Assembly (NCBI GenBank): GCA_947363765.1
Contig: CANAQC010000013.1
Span: 1-36,498 of the forward strand
Length of the DNA stretch: 36,498 nt
Source: an uncultured Clostridium sp.
Lineage (GTDB): Bacteria; Bacillota; Clostridia; TANB77; CAG-508
Direction of reading: 5' to 3'
Under the pieces are notes generated by a model. It searched no databases and had not been told where the DNA came from. It saw only the letters and a list, made by a program, of their open reading frames with translations. Below, one piece after another: positions 1-6,587 of this stretch. The first letter of the stretch is position 1; every line of letters begins with the position of its first letter. Position numbers and translations under genes: made by a program.

Positions 1-304
1 TTTCACGATTAATTAAACGTACTTTTACATGTAATCTTGTTGAATATGTTACGTCTCTTTCTTTTGCTTCTTCTAATGAATATTTTGTTTTTTCTTCCAT
101 ATAATAGTCAAAAAATTCAAGAACTAGATTTCCTGTGTAATCAATAATAGGTGAAATATCTTTTAACACTTCTCCTAATCCTTCTTTTACAAACCAGTTA
201 TAAGAATCTTTTTGTACTTGAATTAAATTTGGCATTTCGATTGTTTCTTGTACTTTTGCAAATGTTTTGCGTACACATTTTTCGTGTTTTACATCACTAA
301 CCAA
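1..304 (-). CDS. rpoB: RNA polymerase beta subunit, N-terminal fragment (gene runs off the window)
   Basis: The first ~101 codons of the RNA polymerase beta subunit are read leftward and continue beyond position 1. Recognition rests on the beta N-terminal pattern: MPNLIQVQKDSYNWF, then DISPIIDYTGNL, then a KERDVTYSTRLHVKVRLINRE-type run, matching the start of bacterial RpoB. I chose the TTG start at 304 because a GAGGTG ribosome binding site lies about 7 bases upstream and no ATG lies between it and the conserved region. The protein is the catalytic core subunit of transcription. sigH lies directly upstream instead of the usual rplJL genes. A structured leader of about 320 bases separates the two. 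No CGG codon is present in the visible part. Confidence 0.93.
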   Translation of the reverse strand, partial: MVSDVKHEKCVRKTFAKVQETIEMPNLIQVQKDSYNWFVKEGLGEVLKDISPIIDYTGNLVLEFFDYYMEEKTKYSLEEAKERDVTYSTRLHVKVRLINRE

Positions 305-346
305 AAAAATCACCTCTATATTAAATTAAGCAGAAAATTTGAAATT

Positions 347-368
347 GTATTCTAGAAATTTAGAATAC
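347..368. repeat. Perfect 8-bp inverted repeat upstream of rpoB
   Basis: GTATTCTA and TAGAATAC flank a 6-base spacer about 43 bases before the rpoB start. It has no T-run on the minus strand, so it is not a terminator. It could be an operator or an RNA hairpin in the leader. Confidence 0.4.
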
Positions 369-520
369 TTTTTAAGAATAAAATCTATTTATCAAGAAGT
401 CCCTCTTAAACTAAGTTTCCTCTTTATTTTTATAAAGTATCTGCTCTTTATTTATAAAAATAAGATTCCTTCAAAGTTTAATTCCTCTTCTTGTTAAATT
501 TAAAAGAATATAAAATTATA

Positions 521-569
521 TCATAAAAAAGATGATATAATTTGTAACTTAAAAATTATATCATCTTTT
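521..569 (-). terminator. Hairpin terminator after sigH
   Basis: A perfect 16-bp stem (arms 527-542 and 554-569) is followed on the minus strand by a run of T. It lies about 57 bases past the sigH stop and ahead of rpoB, so it ends or attenuates transcription coming from rdgB-sigH. Confidence 0.7.
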
Positions 570-625
570 CTTACGGCTTGTCAAGGTTTGTGCAATATTT
601 TTTTATACAAAAAAAGAACAAGATT

Positions 626-1267
626 TTATTCTTGTTCTATGTTTTGTTTTATTTTATTTGCTTTTTTACGAATTCTTTGAATTGCTGTATCAATTGATTT
701 CACTTTTGTATTTAGCTTTTCGGCTATTGATGCGTATGATTTTCCTTGTTTATAATAATATAAAACTTGTCTTTCAAAATCACTTAAACTTTCATTTATT
801 TTATTTTCAATTGAATTATAATATTCTTTTTTTGTTATCATTTCAAGTGGATCTTCTACTGCTTTTACATCTAATACATCTAAAATAGATATTTCATCAT
901 TTTCATCATATGCTGCAGAATTTAAAGAAAATGCAGAATTTAATGGTATGTTTTTTTGTCTATTTGAAGTTTTTAATGCTGTAATTAATTGTCTTTCTAT
1001 ACACATATTTGCAAAAGTCTTAAAAGAATTTTGCTTTTCTATATTAAATGACTTTGTCGCCTTATATAATCCAATTAAACCTTCTTGTATAATGTCATCT
1101 TTTTCTGCTCCCACCATAAAAAACTTACTAGCTTTTACATTTACTAAGTCATGATACTTGTCCATCATATAATTTAAGGCTATGTGATCTCCTGATTGTA
1201 TTACTTCAACTATTTTTTCATCTGTCATATTCATATATTCATTACCTAAAGGATTAATTTGCGTCAT
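626..1267 (-). CDS. sigH: RNA polymerase sigma-H factor (sporulation/competence transition sigma)
   Basis: A sigma-70 family factor of 213 residues, close to the usual SigH length. Region 2 is clear (KYHDLVNVKASKFF, GAEKDDIIQEGLIGLYKA, FKTFANMCIERQLITALK) and region 4 carries the helix-turn-helix (LSDFERQVLYYYKQGKSYASIA, then VKSIDTAIQRIRKK). The SigH signature NIPLNSAFSLN after region 2 supports the assignment. In Bacillus SigH directs early sporulation and competence genes. I chose ATG at 1267 rather than 1294 because GGAGGT lies upstream of 1267 and the promoter start point would be near 1299, leaving no leader for 1294. It has its own strong promoter in the short gap after rdgB. Confidence 0.93.
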   Translation of the reverse strand: MTQINPLGNEYMNMTDEKIVEVIQSGDHIALNYMMDKYHDLVNVKASKFFMVGAEKDDIIQEGLIGLYKATKSFNIEKQNSFKTFANMCIERQLITALKTSNRQKNIPLNSAFSLNSAAYDENDEISILDVLDVKAVEDPLEMITKKEYYNSIENKINESLSDFERQVLYYYKQGKSYASIAEKLNTKVKSIDTAIQRIRKKANKIKQNIEQE

Positions 1268-1305
1268 AGAATATTTGTTACCTCCTAATGTCATAATCTA
1301 CTTGT

Positions 1306-1334
1306 ATTATATTGTTAAAACCTTTATATGTCAA
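1306..1334 (-). promoter_or_regulatory. Promoter of sigH
   Basis: On the minus strand TTGACA (1329-1334) and TATAAT (1306-1311) are 17 bases apart, a consensus housekeeping promoter. Transcription would start near 1299, about 30 bases before the sigH ATG. Confidence 0.85.
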
Positions 1335-1343
1335 TACTTTTCG

Positions 1344-1934
1344 CTATATTCTATTAAGAAATTCTATTTTTAATTCTTCTAATGCCTTTTTTCGACTACT
1401 TATGACATTTTTTTCTTTGTTTGTTAACTCTGCAAGTGTCCTCCCATCTTCTAATTCAAATATCTCATCAAATCCAAATCCATTATTTCCTCTATATTGA
1501 TTTGCAATATAACCAGATAAAATACCTTGACCTATTAAGTATTTTTTTCCATCATAATAAACTACTACTGTAATATAATCTACTTTTCTGTTTTGTTTTT
1601 GTATATTCTTCATTTTTTGTAGAATATATTCATTTCTTTGTCTTGAATATTCATTTGTTGACTTATCTTGTCCTAAAAATCTTGCTGTATTTACTCCAGG
1701 CCAACCATTAAATTCTTTAATACAAATTCCACTATCATCTGCTAATGTTGGGATTTTCGTTATTTCATAAATTTGTTTTGCTTTCTTTTTAGCATTACCT
1801 AGAAATGTATTTTGGTCTTCAATTACTTCTATGGTATTTTTTATTTCTTTTAAGGTAATTATTTCAAAATCCTGTAAAATTTCTTTTATTTCTTTTATTT
1901 TTCCAAAATTAGTACTTCCAATTAACATTTTCAT
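1344..1934 (-). CDS. rdgB: XTP/dITP diphosphatase (RdgB/HAM1 family)
   Basis: A 196-residue Ham1-like enzyme that hydrolyses non-canonical purine triphosphates (XTP, dITP) to monophosphates and pyrophosphate, keeping them out of nucleic acids. Visible motifs in order are the nucleotide-binding STNFGKIKEI at the N-terminus, LADDSGICI with the active-site aspartates (about residues 65-73), GFGFDEIF (about 152-159) and the C-terminal SSRKKALEEL that replaces the usual SHR motif. Length is normal. ATG at 1934 is preceded by an AAAGAGG site. A second ATG two codons later is also possible. An extended -10 element lies just upstream, so it may be the first gene of an rdgB-sigH unit. Confidence 0.93.
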   Translation of the reverse strand: MKMLIGSTNFGKIKEIKEILQDFEIITLKEIKNTIEVIEDQNTFLGNAKKKAKQIYEITKIPTLADDSGICIKEFNGWPGVNTARFLGQDKSTNEYSRQRNEYILQKMKNIQKQNRKVDYITVVVYYDGKKYLIGQGILSGYIANQYRGNNGFGFDEIFELEDGRTLAELTNKEKNVISSRKKALEELKIEFLNRI

Positions 1935-1959
1935 TATTACATACCTCTTTTTTTATTAA

Positions 1960-1968
1960 ATTATAACA
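1960..1968 (-). promoter_or_regulatory. Possible extended -10 promoter of rdgB
   Basis: On the minus strand TGTTATAAT is an extended -10 element about 26 bases before the rdgB start. No good -35 box is seen at the right distance. Confidence 0.4.
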
Positions 1969-2121
1969 CAATTTTTCACTTTTTTCCACTTTTTTGCTTT
2001 TATTGACTTTTTTATAGCTTTATATAATAATACTAATTAAGAAAGACTAGCTTGTTATAAAATTAACAAGATAATATTAATATAAAAATTTCTTATATAA
2101 TTAATAAAGAAGGTGTAAATT

Positions 2122-3431
2122 TTGCCTAAGATATATCTTGAAAAAAATGTATTAGATGCCACTTTTGAGCGTTTAGAATTTATATTTGATCATTTTGATA
2201 ATATATATTTTAGTGCAAGTGGCGGAAAAGACAGTAGTGTTATGGTTCAATTAGCTAATATGGTGGCTAAAAAGAAAAACCGCAAATTTGATATTCTTTA
2301 TATTGATTTTGAAGCACAATATAGAATGACAATACAACATGTTTATGAACTAAAACAATTATCACAAGTCCGCAATTTCTATCATATTGCTTTACCTTTA
2401 GCTCTTAGAAATGCTGTGTCTATTTTGCAACCAAAATGGATTTGTTGGGAGGAAGAAAGCAAACATTTATGGGTTAGAAATCTTCCAAAAGATAGCATTA
2501 ACATGAGTAATTGCCCATTTCCATGGTTTCATAAAGGTGAAGAATTTGAGGAGTTTATTATCCAATTTGCAAATTGGTATCAAGAAAAATATGGTGGTAT
2601 GGTTGCATGTGGTATTCGGCATACGTAGTAATGAAAGCTTAAATAGATTTCGTACCATTACTTTCGAAGGAAAAGTTATGTTTGAAGATAAGCATTGGAC
2701 TACTAAAATAAAATACAATGATAAACATATTCCTGTTTTCAATTTTTATCCATTATATGATTGGGCTACAGAAGATATTTGGGGCGCTGTTAGTAAATTT
2801 GATTTAATGTATAATCAAATTTATGAACTAATGTATAAAAATGGGCTAAGTATACATGAACAACGTTTATGCCAACCTTATGGTGATGACCAAAGAAATG
2901 GTATTGATCAGTTTAAAGCGTTAGAATATGATACTTGGGAAAAAGTAGTAAACCGTGTTAATCGGTGTTAATTTTGGTAATATTTATTGTAGAACTACTG
3001 CATTAGGAAACCTAAAAACTTCAAAACCTGATTTTATGACTTGGAAAGAATATACCATCTTTTTATTAGAAAGTATTGGAATTTATAATAGTGATTTAAT
3101 GCTTCACTATTATAGAAAAATCAAAAAATTTGCCTACTGGTATAAAAAACGTGATAATATTGATATTGGTGATATTCCTCAAGAAGCAGATACTAGACTA
3201 GAAAACCAGAAAAAAGTAATTTCTTGGAGAAGAATTGCAAGATCTATTGAAAAAAATGATTTTTATATGAAACGACTTTGTTTTGCACAAACAAAAACAG
3301 ATGATGAGGAATTACGTAGATTAATTCATAAATGGGATAATTTGTTAACAAAAGATACTGTGTCTGATGATAAAGACTTAATTAATTTTATTAAGAAAGA
3401 GGTGATAAAAAATGATTGTGAAAATGAATAA
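2122..3431 (+). CDS. IbrA-like phosphoadenosine phosphosulfate reductase family protein, two +1 shifts at CGG
   Basis: A PP-loop protein of the PAPS reductase/IbrA family, 435 residues when two extra C bases (2617 and 2963) are skipped. The PP-loop SASGGKDSSVM (residues 31-41) shows ATP pyrophosphatase chemistry. Skipping the first C gives VACGIGIRSNESLNRF, and skipping the second gives NRVNGVNFGNIY. Both then read through in one protein to 3431. Unshifted reading stops three codons after the first CGG. The TTG start at 2122 follows an AAGAAGGTG site. It lies 5' of an IbrB-like ParB-domain gene, the usual IbrA partner. In E. coli IbrAB raises expression of eib immunoglobulin-binding genes, but the enzymatic substrate is not known to me. 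If no shift occurs it is a pseudogene, which the regular pattern across the window argues against. Confidence 0.8.
2617..2620 (+). other. +1 frameshift site 1 (CGGC read as Gly), ibrA-like gene
   Basis: The in-frame codon CGG follows ATT. Skipping the C at 2617 reads GGC (Gly166) and yields GIRSNESLNRF, where this Gly belongs to the family's GIR..ES motif as I remember it. The unshifted frame stops at TAG two codons after CGG. Confidence 0.8.
2963..2966 (+). other. +1 frameshift site 2 (CGGT read as Gly), ibrA-like gene
   Basis: CGG follows AAT and is in the frame set by site 1. Skipping the C at 2963 reads GGT (Gly281) in NRVNGVNFGNIY. The unshifted frame reaches TAA after one further codon. 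Confidence 0.8.
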
Positions 3432-3783
3432 CAAAGACGAAAATTTTTATTTATATATGGGGAAATTTTTCGGTTCTAGAATTGTTCAAACAGAAACTAA
3501 AGACCGTATTTATGATGATGCTAACAAATATTGGTATATTTATTTAGATGATAATAATAAAGCTTATGGTTTTATTTCTGTTTGTGACCATGTAATTAAA
3601 AATATATATTCTAATAATGATCTTTACTTAAAAGATTTGTTAGATACTGTAAAAAAAGATTTTTCTATTCAACCTAGTATTGTTACCAAAATATATGAAC
3701 ATGTTTATAAAGATTGTGGTCTTATTGTTAATAATTTAGATAATTATAAGCATTTTATAATGATTCGAGGTGACATGCAATGA
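3412..3783 (+). CDS. Small protein of unknown function in the ibrA-ibrB operon
   Basis: A 123-residue acidic-to-neutral soluble protein that I do not recognise. It overlaps the last 20 bases of the IbrA-like gene and has its own GAGGTG site inside that gene. Its stop overlaps the start of the IbrB-like gene (ATGA), so the three are translationally coupled. The pattern of a beta-rich centre (YWYIYLDDNNKAYGFISV), a helical stretch and a C-terminal strand ending HFIMIRGDM vaguely recalls a short GNAT acetyltransferase fold, but the acetyl-CoA loop is not obvious. Position suggests it works with the IbrA/IbrB pair. Confidence 0.75.
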   Translation: MIVKMNNKDENFYLYMGKFFGSRIVQTETKDRIYDDANKYWYIYLDDNNKAYGFISVCDHVIKNIYSNNDLYLKDLLDTVKKDFSIQPSIVTKIYEHVYKDCGLIVNNLDNYKHFIMIRGDMQ

Positions 3784-4304
3784 AAGAAATTAATTTTCCA
3801 GTATTAAATGTTAAAATGGTTGATATTGATAAAGTAATTGCTAATGATTATAACCCTAATAAGGTTGCTCCACCAGAAATGAAATTATTAAAGCATTCTA
3901 TTGAAGAAGATGGTTATACACAGCCAATTGTTACATATTATGATAAAGAAAATGATAAATATATTGTTGTTGATGGTTTCCATCGTTATCGTTGTGCAAA
4001 AGAATATTTTGCTTTAAAACAAATTCCTATTGTTACAATTGATAAAGATTTAAATAATCGTATTGCAAGTACTATTCGTCATAATCGTGCAAGAGGTACT
4101 CATCAAATTATTGATATGTCTAAAATTGTGCTCGATTTAACTTCTAGAGGATGGACAGAATCACAAATTTCAGAACATTTAGGAATGGAACTAGATGAAA
4201 TTATTCGTCTAAAACAAATTAGTGGTCTAAAAGAAGCTTTTGCTAATCACGTTTTTAGTAAATCTTGGGAAGAATTTGAAGATAATCTAAAAAAAACTAC
4301 TTAA
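3780..4304 (+). CDS. IbrB-like ParB/Sulfiredoxin-domain protein
   Basis: A 174-residue ParB-N domain protein. Motifs in order are VIANDYNPNKVAPPE (N-terminal strand and helix), IEEDGYTQPIV (the ParB/Srx QPI motif), VVDGFHRYRCAKE (nucleotide-binding GxHR) and IRHNRARGTHQ, a run characteristic of IbrB and Spo0J-like immunity regulators. A helix-turn-helix-like segment follows (WTESQISEHLGMELDEIIRLK). It overlaps the preceding gene by 4 bases. With the IbrA-like PP-loop protein it makes the conserved IbrA/IbrB pair known from E. coli and from many phage-associated loci. The protein probably hydrolyses or binds a nucleotide, as other ParB-fold proteins do. Its target is unknown. Confidence 0.85.
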   Translation: MKEINFPVLNVKMVDIDKVIANDYNPNKVAPPEMKLLKHSIEEDGYTQPIVTYYDKENDKYIVVDGFHRYRCAKEYFALKQIPIVTIDKDLNNRIASTIRHNRARGTHQIIDMSKIVLDLTSRGWTESQISEHLGMELDEIIRLKQISGLKEAFANHVFSKSWEEFEDNLKKTT

Positions 4305-4326
4305 CATCGTTTTTATATACTCTATA

Positions 4327-4371
4327 CATCTAGTGTATGTGGATTATATCCTCGTATATTAGATGTTTTTT
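4327..4371 (+). terminator. Terminator of the ibrA-ibrB operon
   Basis: A 13-bp stem with three G-T wobbles (arms 4327-4339 and 4353-4365) is followed by TTTTTT. A small inner GGAT/ATCC stem lies in the loop. It sits about 20 bases after the IbrB-like stop. Confidence 0.8.
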
Positions 4372-4419
4372 ATTATTATATGTAATGGCAGATTCCATAT
4401 CTGCCTAAATAATTTTATG

Positions 4420-5121
4420 TTATATATTTTTTTTTCTAATTAATATTAATGGTGTTAATTCTTTTCCTTGACCAGATGGGTTATCTTTTATTAATTGTTT
4501 TAGTTCTTCTTTAGATAATGTAATATCATTAGAATAACCCAATATTTCTTGTCCTAAGTCATTTGCATCTACTATCATACAAGAAATTCCTAAAGTTTCT
4601 CTAATTTCATTACATACCTTATGTGGATTTTTAGGAAGTTTGATTCCAATATCTTTATATTCTTTCCAAACATGGTCATAAAAACCATCTAATCCACTTA
4701 CTTCTTGTCCTACAATTTCATAAAATACTCCCTTTTTTCCAAATAATTTTGTTATAGCACTTGCTATGCTTGCAAATATAACTTTTAATAATCCAACAGT
4801 ATCAATCGCATATTGCATTTTTATAGTTTCTCCTACTCCTACTCCTGTATCTGGATGCGATGCAAATTTAGATAGTATTTTTGCCCAAAATCCTATTTTT
4901 ATATCTTCTCTTTTTACAATTTGATTTTGGCATAATGCTATAATTTTTTCACTACTTGAAATGATATCACCTTTTTCATAAATTGGAGATACGTATTCTT
5001 TAAATATATTAATATAAGATTCTCCTTGTTTAATAAATCTTGTTTTTATTGCATGTCTTAAATAAGTATTACCATTTAACTGTATTTCTACGTTTTTTCC
5101 TTCATTTGCATAATACTCCAT
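4420..5121 (-). CDS. CofE-like F420-0:gamma-glutamyl ligase family protein
   Basis: A 233-residue protein of the CofE-type ligase family. Recognisable parts are the conserved ISSSEKIIALCQ strand, LSKFASHPDTGVGVGETIKMQYAID (substrate and metal region, residues about 85-110), FGKKGVFYEIVGQEVSGLDG (about 126-145) and MIVDANDLGQEILGYS (about 181-196). CofE adds glutamates to coenzyme F420 in archaea and actinobacteria. Clostridia generally lack F420, so this stand-alone homologue probably glutamylates or amidates another substrate. ATG at 5121 follows GGAGGAAATA. It is alone between the ibr operon and tRNA-fMet. No CGG codon. Confidence 0.8.
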   Translation of the reverse strand: MEYYANEGKNVEIQLNGNTYLRHAIKTRFIKQGESYINIFKEYVSPIYEKGDIISSSEKIIALCQNQIVKREDIKIGFWAKILSKFASHPDTGVGVGETIKMQYAIDTVGLLKVIFASIASAITKLFGKKGVFYEIVGQEVSGLDGFYDHVWKEYKDIGIKLPKNPHKVCNEIRETLGISCMIVDANDLGQEILGYSNDITLSKEELKQLIKDNPSGQGKELTPLILIRKKNI

Positions 5122-5246
5122 ATTATTTCCTCCATAATTTTTATTTTTTGTTATATTTTTGTTTTTCTTACATATAATATATATGTATCTTTTTAATAAG
5201 TCTTATACAATATTTTGCTTAAATTTCAATATTTTTTTATAAAGTG

Positions 5247-5275
5247 TTGACAATATACCAAAAAAATATTATACT
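5247..5275 (+). promoter_or_regulatory. Promoter of tRNA-fMet
   Basis: TTGACA (5247-5252), a 17-base spacer and TATACT (5270-5275) precede the tRNA by 13 bases, an essentially consensus promoter. Confidence 0.9.
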
Positions 5276-5288
5276 AAGAAAGTAACAT

Positions 5289-5364
<76 letters not shown>

Positions 5365-5366
5365 TA

Positions 5367-5398
5367 ATAGCAAGTCACTTCTGGCTTGCTATTTTTTT
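5367..5398 (+). terminator. Terminator of tRNA-fMet
   Basis: ATAGCAAG (5367-5374) pairs with CTTGCTAT (5385-5392), followed by T residues, three bases past the CCA end. Confidence 0.9.
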
Positions 5399-5538
5399 GC
5401 CTACTGTGAAAAGGTGACGAAAAAGTGACAAAAATAAAAATAAGCATTTTTTATGTGTCTCTTAACTTATTTTTGAGTGTAAAAATGAGTCCATTGTATT
5501 TGCAATTTCTTTAAACTCATACTTTATTTATTAGATTT

Positions 5539-5567
5539 TTGATTTTTTAAGTAATTTATGTTATAAT
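5539..5567 (+). promoter_or_regulatory. Promoter of the 27-residue peptide gene
   Basis: TTGATT (5539-5544), 17 bases, then TATAAT (5562-5567) with a TG extended -10. It lies about 33 bases before the peptide start. Confidence 0.75.
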
Positions 5568-5600
5568 TTTTTTATGTCATTTCAAAGAAAGGATGATTTT

Positions 5601-5684
5601 ATGCTTAATTTTATACTCTTATTGGGTTTTATTATTTGTACTATACATAGAATTAAACTCTATACAAAATCAAAAAAGAACTAA
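5601..5684 (+). CDS. 27-residue single-pass membrane peptide
   Basis: A short gene with full expression signals: an extended -10 promoter, an AAAGGATG ribosome binding site 7 bases before ATG at 5601, and a perfect hairpin terminator 12 bases after the stop. The peptide has a hydrophobic span (LNFILLLGFIICTIHRI, residues 2-18) followed by a basic tail ending KKN. I do not recognise it. It may be a small membrane regulator or a type I toxin-like peptide. The tail is short and no antisense RNA promoter is evident, so a toxin role is only a guess. Confidence 0.65.
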   Translation: MLNFILLLGFIICTIHRIKLYTKSKKN

Positions 5685-5695
5685 TCCTTAGAACT

Positions 5696-5728
5696 ATTCC
5701 TTCAATATTTTTTGAAGGAATGTTTTTA
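5696..5728 (+). terminator. Terminator after the 27-residue peptide gene
   Basis: A perfect 10-bp stem ATTCCTTCAA/TTGAAGGAAT (5696-5705 and 5712-5721) is followed by a T-run. Confidence 0.85.
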
Positions 5729-5748
5729 TAATGGACTAATCAAATTTT

Positions 5749-6371
5749 TTATTTTACTGTTATAGCTTCTTTTATTGCATTAAATTTTGCTTCTCCTATT
5801 CCTCCAACATTTTTTAAGTCTTCTATTTGCTTGAAACCTCCGATTTTCTTTTCTGTATTCAATAATTTTTTTTGCTGTTGATTCTCCGTATTCCTTGTAA
5901 AGATTGTAATTGCTCAATTGTTGCTTTATTTAAATTGATTTTTTTATTTTGAGTTTCTCCAAAGCTTGAAATTGTATTTGTTTTATTCTCTTGTTGTATA
6001 CTTTCTTTATCACCTATTTTAGGAATTATTATTTTTTGACCATCTTCTACAGGATATGCAAGGTTAATATCGCTAATATCTGCATTTTGATTTAATCCTC
6101 CTGCTTGTTCTATTATGTCTGCAATTCTTGCTCCTTCTTGTATTCTAATAATACCAGGATTTTTTACTTCTCCTGCTATATGAATAATAATTTCTTCTTT
6201 TATTTCATTATCTTTTTTACTTTCATTAATTTCTACTTCATTAACAAAATCTATTTGTTCATATTCTTCATTTTTTTCTATCTTTGTATAAAAATAATAC
6301 CCTATTACTAATATCATAATTGCTCCAATTACAATAAATATATAAGTTTGTTTTTGGTTCAATTTTTCCAT
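5749..6371 (-). CDS. comEA: Competence protein ComEA (SLBB + helix-hairpin-helix), two +1 shifts at CGG
   Basis: A membrane-anchored DNA receptor for uptake, 206 residues when the extra C bases at 5888 and 5842 are skipped. It has an N-terminal transmembrane helix (residues 9-29), an SLBB domain (IHIAGEVKNPGIIRI through INLAYPVEDGQKIIIPK, about 64-118) and a C-terminal double helix-hairpin-helix. The first site restores LQGIGESTAKKIIEY (Gly162), the classic HhH GIG. The second restores ENGGFKQIEDL (Gly177), and the domain ends with VGGIGEAKFNAI and stop TAA at 5749. Without shifting, the protein stops after INSKKNY and lacks its DNA-binding module. The start follows GGAGG. It implies competence or a pseudocompetence pathway, though no other com gene is in view. 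Confidence 0.88.
5839..5842 (-). other. +1 frameshift site 4 (CGGA read as Gly), comEA
   Basis: CGG follows AAT in the frame set by site 3. Skipping the C at 5842 reads GGA (Gly177) in ENGGFKQIEDL, the conserved NG(G/P)F of tandem HhH domains. Confidence 0.85.
5885..5888 (-). other. +1 frameshift site 3 (CGGA read as Gly), comEA
   Basis: CGG follows ATA. Skipping the C at 5888 reads GGA (Gly162) and completes the HhH hairpin GIG. The unshifted frame stops at TGA eight codons later. Confidence 0.87.
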
Positions 6372-6587
6372 ATTTTTTCCTCCTTTCTTTTTTATTTAAA
6401 CTATATGGTATTTTCTGATGAAATTATTAATTGCTTGTTTTTGTAACTCAAAATTTTGTAAAAAATATTACATTTTGTAATTCTACATGAAATTTGCATT
6501 ACTTTTTTGTAATAAACATTGAAATTTATTTTTTTTTAATATAAGATGATACTTACTATTTATAATTTATAGGAGAAGGTATTTAGT

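Larger units (their letters stand above)
305..625 (-). promoter_or_regulatory. Structured leader between sigH and rpoB
   Basis: This stretch holds no gene. In the direction of rpoB it contains, in order, a strong terminator-like hairpin (527-569), a hairpin with arms at 451-464 and 422-436 that pair except for one bulged base and are flanked by TTAAACT/AGTTTAA halves, and a perfect 8-bp inverted repeat at 347-368 about 43 bases before the start codon. I see no convincing promoter pair of my own choosing. It is probably the rpoB 5' untranslated region, possibly with attenuation, but the function is inferred from folding by eye only. Confidence 0.4.

Noticed and set aside
2617-2963. Breaks in the IbrA-like gene as chimeric joins of two strain variants (short near-repeats around each site)
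   Set aside because: The near-repeats GGTATTCG/GCATACG and CGTGTTAAT/GGTGTTAAT suggested this first, but removing a single C gives the right frame and residues, and the other six sites have no repeats and the same C-before-GG form.
5398-5480. Attachment-site or integrase remnant after tRNA-fMet
   Set aside because: The sequence GGTGACGAAAAAGTGAC recalls integrase gene ends, but there is no open frame and no second copy of the tRNA 3' end in the window.
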